From: Microcaldota archaeon | GTDB lineage: Archaea; Micrarchaeota; Micrarchaeia; Micrarchaeales; CABMGC01 | Reading direction: 5' to 3' | DNA: 36,752 bases | NCBI GenBank assembly: GCA_021804105.1 | Contig: JAJZKP010000008.1 | Location: forward strand, 1 to 36,752 | Shown: positions 8,183 through 14,874 of the stretch, piece after piece | How positions within the stretch are numbered: position 1 is the stretch's first letter | How the letters are laid out: the number at the start of each line of letters is the position of its first letter | The notes under the pieces: model-generated | The model's input: the letters and a program-made list of their open reading frames with translations, nothing else | What the model was told of the DNA's origin: nothing | Database searches by the model: none | Made by a program: the position numbers and the translations under genes

Positions 8183-9079
8183 TCATATTGCCAATAAGTA
8201 TGATGCTGATAAGATTATTGCAAGGGCAAACGATGCAAGCGTGTGCGCACTGAGATATGCCCCGTACTTCTTTGAGTTGCCCTTGTACAGGCCGTTGAAC
8301 ACGTAGTATGTTACCGGCACGGCAAGGAAGCATGCGATTGCAAAGAAAGGCACTGCACCCATGTATATTCCTGCAAGAAGGATCACGAATGCCATTGATT
8401 GCGTAACAAGGTAATAAAGCCCTATGTTCTTGCTTGTCTTAAGCATTATTGCGGTGTGCCTTGCCCCGTACTTCTTGTCTATGTCCTTGTCAGGCACGGA
8501 ATTCACGAACAGGGCGTTCCCGCCGAGCATTATGCCTGCAGGGATAAATGAGAAGAGGAGCCCGTATGCCAGGGATGATGCAGTGGCAAGAACGATAAAG
8601 CTGCCGAATGAGATTAGTATGTAGTTGAATGAGCAGAGAACCTCGGAGAGATACGGCACCCTCTTAATGTATCGCGCGTACATGAAGATCGAGAGCGCGG
8701 CTGTTATAATTATTGGCAGTATGTAGGTTCTTGCAAGCAACAGGTATATCCCTATTATCGCTGCCGCGGCAAGCGTGGCAAGGCCAGCAGCAAGCGTAGT
8801 GCCGGGCCTGATCATTCCTTCGGCTATGAGGGAACTTCCGCCGCTAAGTTCATCGGATTTCCTCTTCGCCAGCTCTTTGTCAAGGCCGCTGGTATAGTCG
8901 AAATAGTCGCTTATGACGTTCACCGAGATCTGCGCCAGCACCACTCCCACTATGACCAACATTGCGTAAAGGAAGGAGAAGTGGCCGTAATAATAAGCGG
9001 CAGAGACGCCAAGCAACGCAAGCGAGAGCCCATACAGGAGCGTGGGCTCGAACATCTCTATGAGGTAGTATTTGTTCAT
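8183..9079 (-). CDS. menA: MenA-like UbiA-family prenyltransferase
   Basis: An integral membrane prenyltransferase of 298 aa with about eight or nine hydrophobic segments. The two diphosphate-Mg binding motifs are NVISDYFDYTSGLD (residues 54-67; N54, D58, D61) and NSVPDKDIDKKYGARH in the middle of the protein. Both resemble MenA (1,4-dihydroxy-2-naphthoate prenyltransferase) more than UbiA or GGGP-prenyltransferase (DGGGPS). It would attach the isoprenoid tail to a naphthoquinone head group. It is the first gene of the menA-menG-menG-ksgA unit, with an ATATAAATATA box ~27 nt upstream of its ATG, shared divergently with rpiB. The genes for head-group synthesis are not in the window. Confidence 0.85.
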   Translation of the reverse strand: MNKYYLIEMFEPTLLYGLSLALLGVSAAYYYGHFSFLYAMLVIVGVVLAQISVNVISDYFDYTSGLDKELAKRKSDELSGGSSLIAEGMIRPGTTLAAGLATLAAAAIIGIYLLLARTYILPIIITAALSIFMYARYIKRVPYLSEVLCSFNYILISFGSFIVLATASSLAYGLLFSFIPAGIMLGGNALFVNSVPDKDIDKKYGARHTAIMLKTSKNIGLYYLVTQSMAFVILLAGIYMGAVPFFAIACFLAVPVTYYVFNGLYKGNSKKYGAYLSAHTLASFALAIILSASYLLAI

Positions 9080-9103
9080 TGCTAATGAAATGGCATATTA
9101 GGC

Positions 9104-9116
9104 TTATATTTATATC
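9104..9116. promoter_or_regulatory. Shared divergent A/T box for menA and rpiB
   Basis: TTATATTTATATC reads as a TATA-like element on both strands. It lies ~30 nt upstream of the menA ATG (minus) and ~41 nt upstream of the rpiB ATG (plus), so one box probably serves both divergent units. Confidence 0.5.
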
Positions 9117-9150
9117 TTAGCCACCAATCCCTATTGCTGTTGTGGTGCAG

Positions 9151-9594
9151 ATGGGCAGGGTAGTCGTGTATATAGGCAGCGACCATAGGGGATTCCTGCT
9201 AAAGTCAGCCATAAAAGAGCACCTCGCAGGCAGGGGATGCAAAACCCTTGACATGGGCCCTCTTGGCTACGACAAGGATGACGATTTTATAGACTATGCC
9301 GGAGCAGTATGCAAGGAGACGCTTAAAGGGAGAGGCAGGGGCATACTGGTCTGCGGCTCTGGGCACGGCATGTGCATAGCTGCAAATAAGATAAAGGGCA
9401 TACGCGCTGCCCTCTGCTGGAACGAGAAGTCGGGGAGATGGGCCAGGGAGCACCAGGATGCGAATGTGCTCTGCCTTGCAGGTCAGATAAGCAGCGTATC
9501 AGAAGCAAAGGGCGCTGTTGACGCATGGCTTGACTCAAGATTCAGCGGCGAGGAACGGCATGCAAGAAGAATAAGCAGGCTAAACGAGATGTAG
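9151..9594 (+). CDS. rpiB: Ribose-5-phosphate isomerase B
   Basis: Interconverts ribulose 5-phosphate and ribose 5-phosphate. The 147-aa protein shows the RpiB motifs VYIGSDHRGFLLK, the active-site cysteine region LVCGSGHGMCIAANK, and HQDANVLCLAGQ. Two in-frame GTG codons at 9142 and 9145 are possible starts, but the ATG at 9151 directly precedes the conserved start GRVVVYIGSD and has TGGTG just upstream. The gene is followed after 8 nt by prs, which uses ribose 5-phosphate, so the pair feeds PRPP synthesis. Confidence 0.93.
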   Translation: MGRVVVYIGSDHRGFLLKSAIKEHLAGRGCKTLDMGPLGYDKDDDFIDYAGAVCKETLKGRGRGILVCGSGHGMCIAANKIKGIRAALCWNEKSGRWAREHQDANVLCLAGQISSVSEAKGAVDAWLDSRFSGEERHARRISRLNEM

Positions 9595-9602
9595 GTTCTT
9601 TA

Positions 9603-10481
9603 ATGAGAATTCTTGGAGGATCAGCTGCAGGCAGCATGGGCAGGACTATTGCCGGACTTCTCGGTGTAGAGTATTCAGCCATAGAGCTTAAGAAATTCCC
9701 GGATGGCGAGTTCGCGGCAAAGGTGCCTTTCAATGCGTATGGAGAGGACATAATAGTAGTACAGTCCACCTATGCACCGCAGGACCGGCACATAATGGAG
9801 CTTTTATTCATTGCTGATGCGCTGAAGGAGATGAAGGCAAAAAGCATAAAGGCCGTGATACCTTACCTTGCATATATGCGCCAGAACAAGAGCTTCACCG
9901 AGGGCGAGTCAGTAAACGCCAATGTAGTAATGAAGATGCTGAGCCAGTCCGGCATTGATGCAATAATTACGGTGCAGCCCCACAAGGCAGAGCCGCTTTC
10001 TGCATTCAGGGGCAAGGCAGTCGCTATCAGCCCGGTGAGGACACTGATAAAGGCTGCTGCCAAGAACTTGAAAGATCCATATGTGCTTGCCCCTGATAAG
10101 GGTGGCCTTGAGCTGGCGCGGAGTGCAGCCGCGATCCTGGGATGCGGGTATACGCATGTGGACAAGGAGCGTGACCCGATAACCGGTGCGGCGCACATAA
10201 GGAACGTGCCTTCCGAACGATTCGAGGGCAAGCAGGTAATCATAGTCGATGATGTGATAAGCACCGGGGGCACCATAGCGCTTTCTTCCCATTTCGCATA
10301 TTCCCGCGGTGCAGAGTCAGTAGTAGCCGCTGCGGTACACCTTGTAATGTCAGATGATGCACACCACAGGATGAGCGAGGAAGGCGTAAGGAAGATCTAT
10401 GGCACCAATACGATACCTTGCGAGAACGCAGATCTTGTGGATATATCTAGAGACATAGCAGAAGGAATACCTGGGCTATGA
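9603..10481 (+). CDS. prs: Ribose-phosphate pyrophosphokinase (PRPP synthetase)
   Basis: Makes PRPP from ribose 5-phosphate and ATP for nucleotide and amino acid synthesis. Motifs: KFPDGE (31-36), the flexible-loop region RQNKSFTEGES (93-103), VQPHKAEPLSAF, LAPDKGG, and the PRPP-binding loop VDDVISTGGT (215-224). The 292-aa length fits archaeal Prs (bacterial ones are ~315). An AGGT sequence from the rpiB stop lies 7 nt before the ATG. Its last 6 nt overlap the converging gene at 10476. Confidence 0.95.
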   Translation: MRILGGSAAGSMGRTIAGLLGVEYSAIELKKFPDGEFAAKVPFNAYGEDIIVVQSTYAPQDRHIMELLFIADALKEMKAKSIKAVIPYLAYMRQNKSFTEGESVNANVVMKMLSQSGIDAIITVQPHKAEPLSAFRGKAVAISPVRTLIKAAAKNLKDPYVLAPDKGGLELARSAAAILGCGYTHVDKERDPITGAAHIRNVPSERFEGKQVIIVDDVISTGGTIALSSHFAYSRGAESVVAAAVHLVMSDDAHHRMSEEGVRKIYGTNTIPCENADLVDISRDIAEGIPGL

Positions 10482-11147
10482 GCCTGCCCTTGACTTCTCC
10501 CTGACTTTCTGGAGCAGGTATGAGTACCTATCAGCCCTGGTCTCGAACTTGCGTATCCTAGATGACCTTATTTCTATAATCCGCTTGAGCGAGGTAATCT
10601 TGCTTTTCCTGAAGAACCGGAATATGCTGGAGCTGTGAAGTATCAGCCTTGCAGATGCGTTCTGCATAGATTCGCCTTCCTTGGAGATCCTTACACGGTA
10701 GTGGTTCTGCCTCTTCTCAAGCTTCTTAAGCAGCAGCGAGGTATAGCGCGATGCGGAATGATGGTCCCTTGCCTTCTTAGGCATGCCAAGCATCATTACG
10801 CTTGCGAACTCAGGTCCGAAAAGGTGGGTGCTGCCCAGGGCTATGGCCTCCAGGTGCGCAAGATACTGCTTCCTTTCCTCCCGTGACATTCGGGCAGTAT
10901 TAGCCACAACTATCGGCATGCTTGCAATCTCATACTCATACGAGCTTAGTATCCTTCGCATGTTCATTGCGTGTTCGTCAAGCTCATACACTGCCTCTTT
11001 GCTCCTTTCCTTGCCGTCCTTCTCCTTTGATGGGAAACCTTCCTTCCATGCTTCCCTTATGACATTCTTGAGTATGTTCCCTTCAAACGTGTCGTGCTTC
11101 AGGTCAGCAGGGGGTTTTTCATTATTAATCAGTAGGTTGGACAACAT
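10476..11147 (-). CDS. Hypothetical basic protein downstream of gltX
   Basis: I do not recognise this 223-aa protein. It is soluble and strongly basic, especially in the last 70 residues, which are rich in Arg, Lys and Ser (FRFFRKSKITSLKRIIEIRS) and could bind nucleic acid. The central part (MSREERKQYLAHLEAIALG) looks helical. The start is well supported: AGGTGTT sits directly before the ATG at 11147, and the gltX stop is only 5 nt upstream, so it is co-translated with gltX. A role linked to translation or tRNA is suggested only by this context. Confidence 0.75.
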   Translation of the reverse strand: MLSNLLINNEKPPADLKHDTFEGNILKNVIREAWKEGFPSKEKDGKERSKEAVYELDEHAMNMRRILSSYEYEIASMPIVVANTARMSREERKQYLAHLEAIALGSTHLFGPEFASVMMLGMPKKARDHHSASRYTSLLLKKLEKRQNHYRVRISKEGESMQNASARLILHSSSIFRFFRKSKITSLKRIIEIRSSRIRKFETRADRYSYLLQKVREKSRAGS

Positions 11148-11152
11148 AACAC

Positions 11153-12877
11153 CTATAAGGATATGAACGCCATCTTTTCCTTGTCATCAAGCCTGAAGTA
11201 GCCCAGCTTCTCGAACTGCACTACGTCGCCGCGCCTTAGCCCGGATGCGTAGCCCTCAGCATAGCCGCTGATGCGCTTTATGCTATCCCTGTCGAATTCC
11301 TCCCCTTTCAGGAGGTTGCCTACTATATATAGCTCGCATTTCACTGCATCATCCCTTGTAATCCATTGAATGCGTGACAGTTTGCCCGGATTGTCGCCCT
11401 TGTATCCTGCCGTTACCCTTTCTCCGACGTCATATACTTCAACGTCGAATGCATCCTTGAGCCTTACTGTGTCGCCTTTATGAAGTACCTTTCCGTCCAT
11501 AGCATTTATAAATAATTCTCCCTTCACCGTGTAATTCCTGTAATCGTTGCCGTTGCCCGGATATAGCTTCATGGAGACTTTAATTCCACTGGTGCCTGAG
11601 ACTTCCATTTCCATTGGTTTCTCTATGAAGAACAGGCGCTTTGCCGATGCATCTACAATCTTCCTGTTCATGCTGAGCAGCAATTCAATGTCCGCTATAC
11701 TCTCGGACTTGCCCATCCCAGAGCCCAGCGCGAACTCCCGTATAGCCTGTGCAGTTATGCCCCTTCTCCTTAGCGCGCGTATGGTAACCAATCTGGGATC
11801 GTCCCATCCAGTTATCAATCCTTCGGCTATCATGGACCTTATCTTCCTCTTGGAAGTGACATTATTTGCTATCTCAAGCCGGGATATGCTCGTTATCCGT
11901 GGTTTCCTAAGCCCTAGAAGGTCAAGGATGGCAAGATGCAGCTCATCGCGCATCTCATACTCCTTGCTTCTTATTACGTCTGTTATGCCATTGGCAGAAT
12001 CAATGACTGGTGTACAAAAATCATAATTTGGCCAGACGAAATACTTTTCCCCCTGACGGTAGTGCACTGCATGCTTTATCCTGAAGAGCGTCGGGTCCCT
12101 CATAGATGTGTTTGCAGCCTTCATATCGCCATTCCACCGCAGTATTGCTCCGCCATCTCCGAAAGATCCTTCGAGCATTTTCTTCCATAATTCCTCGTTC
12201 TCGCGTGCTTGCTGTGCCTTGTGCCTGCACGCGATGCCGGAGAGCCGGTTCTTCTTGGTCTCTTCGCCGCTGCAGGTGCATACGTATGCGCCTTTGCGCC
12301 TTATAGCTTCGAGAGCATATCCATATAGCATTTCCAGGCTATCGCTGGCATAGTATTCCCTGTCGAAAGAAAGCCCCAGCCATTTCAAGTCTTCGATGAA
12401 CGCATCGACGAATTCCTGCTTCTCGTTGTCTGGATTGGTATCGTCGAAATAGAGAAAGAGCTTTCCGTCGTAAGCGTGTCTCAGCTCATCTTCTATGAAC
12501 AGTGGTTTCGCGTGGCCTATGTGCATGTAGCCGCTGGGTTCCGGAGGGAACCGGGTTACAAACTTGCCTTTCTCGGCGCCCTCAATGCCAAATCGGTGCC
12601 TTGAAGACTTCTCGGCTTTCTCCTTCTCCAGGCTCTCGAATTCTTCAGCATATCTTGAATACTCGGACTCCAACTCCTTCTTGCCCATCAGGTTTATCTT
12701 GGTGACTACTGCCTTAACAGCTCGGGAGAGTTCTTCCATATAGGGCTTCAGTTCGGGGTGCCTCGCAAGCACCTTAGAGATTATTGCGCCCTCCTTGGCG
12801 CTTCCGTAGTCGATGGCATTCTTAAGCGCAAGTTTCCTTGCCAGATCCATCGTTTCCTCGCTTATCGCCACGGTCAC
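11153..12877 (-). CDS. gltX: Glutamyl-tRNA synthetase, archaeal type
   Basis: Charges tRNA-Glu with glutamate. The 574-aa class I enzyme has FPPEPSGYMHIGHAKP with the HIGH motif at 119-122. The second signature (KMSKS equivalent) appears as VTSKRK near residue 340. The C-terminal beta-barrel anticodon-binding region is of the GlnRS-like archaeal/eukaryal type. Zn-type cysteines occur in VCTCSGEETKKNRLSGIACR. The GTG start at 12877 overlaps the upstream stop by GTGA and is preceded by AGGTG. GluRS is favoured over GlnRS because archaea lack GlnRS; the enzyme may also misacylate tRNA-Gln for GatDE, which is family knowledge. Confidence 0.93.
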   Translation of the reverse strand: MTVAISEETMDLARKLALKNAIDYGSAKEGAIISKVLARHPELKPYMEELSRAVKAVVTKINLMGKKELESEYSRYAEEFESLEKEKAEKSSRHRFGIEGAEKGKFVTRFPPEPSGYMHIGHAKPLFIEDELRHAYDGKLFLYFDDTNPDNEKQEFVDAFIEDLKWLGLSFDREYYASDSLEMLYGYALEAIRRKGAYVCTCSGEETKKNRLSGIACRHKAQQARENEELWKKMLEGSFGDGGAILRWNGDMKAANTSMRDPTLFRIKHAVHYRQGEKYFVWPNYDFCTPVIDSANGITDVIRSKEYEMRDELHLAILDLLGLRKPRITSISRLEIANNVTSKRKIRSMIAEGLITGWDDPRLVTIRALRRRGITAQAIREFALGSGMGKSESIADIELLLSMNRKIVDASAKRLFFIEKPMEMEVSGTSGIKVSMKLYPGNGNDYRNYTVKGELFINAMDGKVLHKGDTVRLKDAFDVEVYDVGERVTAGYKGDNPGKLSRIQWITRDDAVKCELYIVGNLLKGEEFDRDSIKRISGYAEGYASGLRRGDVVQFEKLGYFRLDDKEKMAFISL

Positions 12878-13485
12878 ACCTGGGTTCTACTCACGCTGAG
12901 GTTCCCGTATATGGATCCATTCTGGGTCAGGAGCGCCGACACCTTTACAGGTACGGACATGCTCAGATTCTGCGAGAGAGTAACCGGTAGCGTGTAATAC
13001 CTGCTGCTGTTCTGCAGGATCACAGGGACCTTCTGCGTCCCAACTGTGAAAGTCATCGCAGATGGCAGCTGCACTATTTCCCCAGTATAGAAAGCGGCGC
13101 AGGCAGAGGCACTTGCATTAAGCTTTGAGTGTTCGTACAGATATATCTGCAGCGTGTTGGCATTGCCCGATTCTATGGAGATGTTGTGCTGTATGGGGAA
13201 AAATATCGATACAGAGTTATTTGCTTCAAGAAGTGCAAGGCTGTTCGACATGTAGGAGAAGACTGATGCCGACAGCGTGGAGTTCTTGCACGCAACAGTT
13301 ATATTGAGTGATGGGGAGAACCCGGTGACGAGTGCGTTTGCATCAGATGTTGCAAATGCAGTTGGCTGCACCTTTACCGTTGTTGTACTTGTTGTCTGAC
13401 CTATGTTTAACCCTATGGAGGAATAAGATACTATGAATATAACTGCCAGAAAGATAGATATTATTACCATTGTAAGCTTGTTCAC
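12874..13485 (-). CDS. Membrane-anchored extracellular protein of unknown function
   Basis: The 203-aa protein starts with a hydrophobic segment (residues ~5-27, VIISIFLAVIFIVSYSSIG) that is a signal anchor. The rest is predicted extracellular: about a dozen N-x-S/T sequons, three cysteines, rich in Ser, Thr, Asn and Val, like other archaeal surface proteins. I recognise no domain. The GTG at 13485 is taken as start; an ATG at 13470 is possible. A GTATAAAAAATGG box at ~13541-13553 lies ~60 nt upstream. Its stop overlaps the gltX start by 4 nt, so it leads an odd operon of surface protein plus tRNA synthetase. Confidence 0.75.
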   Translation of the reverse strand: MNKLTMVIISIFLAVIFIVSYSSIGLNIGQTTSTTTVKVQPTAFATSDANALVTGFSPSLNITVACKNSTLSASVFSYMSNSLALLEANNSVSIFFPIQHNISIESGNANTLQIYLYEHSKLNASASACAAFYTGEIVQLPSAMTFTVGTQKVPVILQNSSRYYTLPVTLSQNLSMSVPVKVSALLTQNGSIYGNLSVSRTQV

Positions 13486-13624
13486 ATAACCACGTTGTGG
13501 TGCGCTTCAGCAGAAGGGAGCTCACTGAATGCGGCACCATTTTTTATACTTTATGTTGCACAATTAATATGCTTTCGGTTGGCATATCGTAGCGCGCTTT
13601 AGGCACGGTTGCATCGTTTGCGTA

Positions 13625-14326
13625 ATGATTGGTGATATTGTGAGCTTCAATAATGGAGATTTCATAAAGGTCGAGTATAGTGCGTGGAGGGCTTCTGATG
13701 GTGCAATGGTCTACACCACGCAGAAGGATGTTGCGGAGAAGAATGGCATTTATAACAAAGACAGAGCATACAGCCCTAGTCTTGTCATAATAGGCAAGCA
13801 CACCGTGATAAAGGGCCTTGAAAGTGCCATCAGGGAGATGGGAATCGGAGAGAGCAGGAAGGTTGATGTCTCAGCAGAGGATGCGTTTGGGGAGAGGAAC
13901 CCGGATCTCGTACGCGTGATGCATGCGTCTGATTTCAAGAAGAGGGATATAGACCCTAGGCCGGGCATGCAGATAGACCTTGACGGAACTGTTGCCGTAA
14001 TAACCGCAGTCAACTCTGGGAGGGTTACAGTAGATGCAAATCACCCACTTGCAGGAGAGAGGCTGACATATGAGGTAAAGGTTGTTTCTAAAGTAGATAA
14101 GGAGGATGAGCGCATAGCAGCATTGGCTGAGATGAGCGGACTTAGAGCAGACTCGGTAAAGACGGAAAGTAGTACTGCAGAGCTCTTATTCAAGGAGGAT
14201 ATAGAAAAGAATGCAGACTATTTTGTCAACAAGACAGCAACCGTAAACGCAATACTTGAGTACATGCCCGGGATCCGCAGGGTTGTTATAAGGGAAGAGT
14301 ACGCAAGGAAAGACGAGAAAAAGTAA
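13625..14326 (+). CDS. FKBP-type peptidyl-prolyl isomerase, SlyD-like
   Basis: A 233-aa folding catalyst with the archaeal long FKBP layout. FKBP core: GDFIKVEYSAWRASDG, then LVIIGKHTVIKGLESAIREM. An inserted chaperone flap follows (ERNPDLVRVM to GTVAVITAVNSGRVTVDANH). The family motif VDANHPLAGERLTYEVKV comes next, and then a ~75-aa C-terminal extension typical of archaeal members. There is no signal peptide, so it is cytoplasmic. The ATG at 13625 is used; a GTG at 13640 preceded by GGTGAT is possible. The small membrane-protein cassette follows after 54 nt. Confidence 0.9.
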   Translation: MIGDIVSFNNGDFIKVEYSAWRASDGAMVYTTQKDVAEKNGIYNKDRAYSPSLVIIGKHTVIKGLESAIREMGIGESRKVDVSAEDAFGERNPDLVRVMHASDFKKRDIDPRPGMQIDLDGTVAVITAVNSGRVTVDANHPLAGERLTYEVKVVSKVDKEDERIAALAEMSGLRADSVKTESSTAELLFKEDIEKNADYFVNKTATVNAILEYMPGIRRVVIREEYARKDEKK

Positions 14327-14380
14327 GCAGGAGAAAAGCGTATATATTCAGCGGTGCAATAGGTATTGTTCTCTTTCTAG

Positions 14381-14602
14381 GTGCGCAGTAAAGTCCGGCA
14401 AGGAATCTTGATGTTTTGGGTATCAGGGCTTGCCGAAGCCGCGATAAATGCAAGCGCAATAGCCTCAGCAGTTCTTATAGACGCCACAATAGTAAGCAGG
14501 CTGGCGGGAAGAACCAGGGAGGCAGACTTACTGGCAGCAAAAGGAATATCCTTGCTGGTCCTGCTGCTCATATCCGTATCCGTGAGAATGGTGATGGGAT
14601 GA
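14381..14602 (+). CDS. Small two-helix membrane protein (VirB2-like candidate)
   Basis: The 73-aa product has a basic N-terminus, a long hydrophobic stretch at ~8-40 (ILMFWVSGLAEAAINASAIA), a charged turn (RLAGRTREADLLAAK), and a second hydrophobic helix at ~54-70. Small size, two helices joined by a short polar loop, and position two genes before a VirB4-like ATPase recall VirB2/CedA1-type pilins; this is inference from layout, not homology. The GTG at 14381 is placed ~37 nt after a GTATATATTC box (14340-14349). An ATG at 14411 is an alternative start. The stop overlaps the next gene as ATGA. Confidence 0.7.
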   Translation: MRSKVRQGILMFWVSGLAEAAINASAIASAVLIDATIVSRLAGRTREADLLAAKGISLLVLLLISVSVRMVMG

Positions 14603-14874
14603 ACCTTGGCAGGAGCATATATGCAGGCTCTTCGCGCAGGAGGCATGTGCTCTTGGTGTCTTCCGTGATGGGAGTTGCGTCTTCTGTCTTGTCTGTGGGG
14701 CTCATCCTGGGTCTTGGCATAGTGATCCAGGCGCTTGCCGCAGCCTTGGCTGTTATACTGATTGCAGTAGTTTTATTGAAAGGAAGTAATATTGATAGGA
14801 TAGATCCTGCTCGTGTCTTCGCACTCGCTGCACTCAATGTGCTGATCCTGGCCCTGATAGTTATGCTTGGCTGA
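14599..14874 (+). CDS. Small membrane protein (VirB3-like candidate)
   Basis: The 91-aa protein starts at the ATG overlapping the preceding stop (ATGA), with GGTGAT three nt upstream, a strong coupled start. It has a basic N-terminus (LGRSIYAGSSRRRH), two or three hydrophobic helices at ~17-36, ~38-61 and ~72-90, and a short polar loop KGSNIDRIDPAR. Longer frames starting upstream at 14416 run through the previous gene and are not needed. Gene order (small pilin-like, small membrane protein, VirB4-like ATPase) matches virB2-virB3-virB4; the correspondence is inferred from position only. Confidence 0.72.
   Translation: MNLGRSIYAGSSRRRHVLLVSSVMGVASSVLSVGLILGLGIVIQALAAALAVILIAVVLLKGSNIDRIDPARVFALAALNVLILALIVMLG

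Noticed and set aside
14416-14598. Upstream extension of the 91-aa membrane protein to 152 aa
   Set aside because: The extension runs out of frame through the preceding small gene, is Arg/Gly/Ser-rich, and the ATG at 14599 has a GGTGAT site and a coupled stop.
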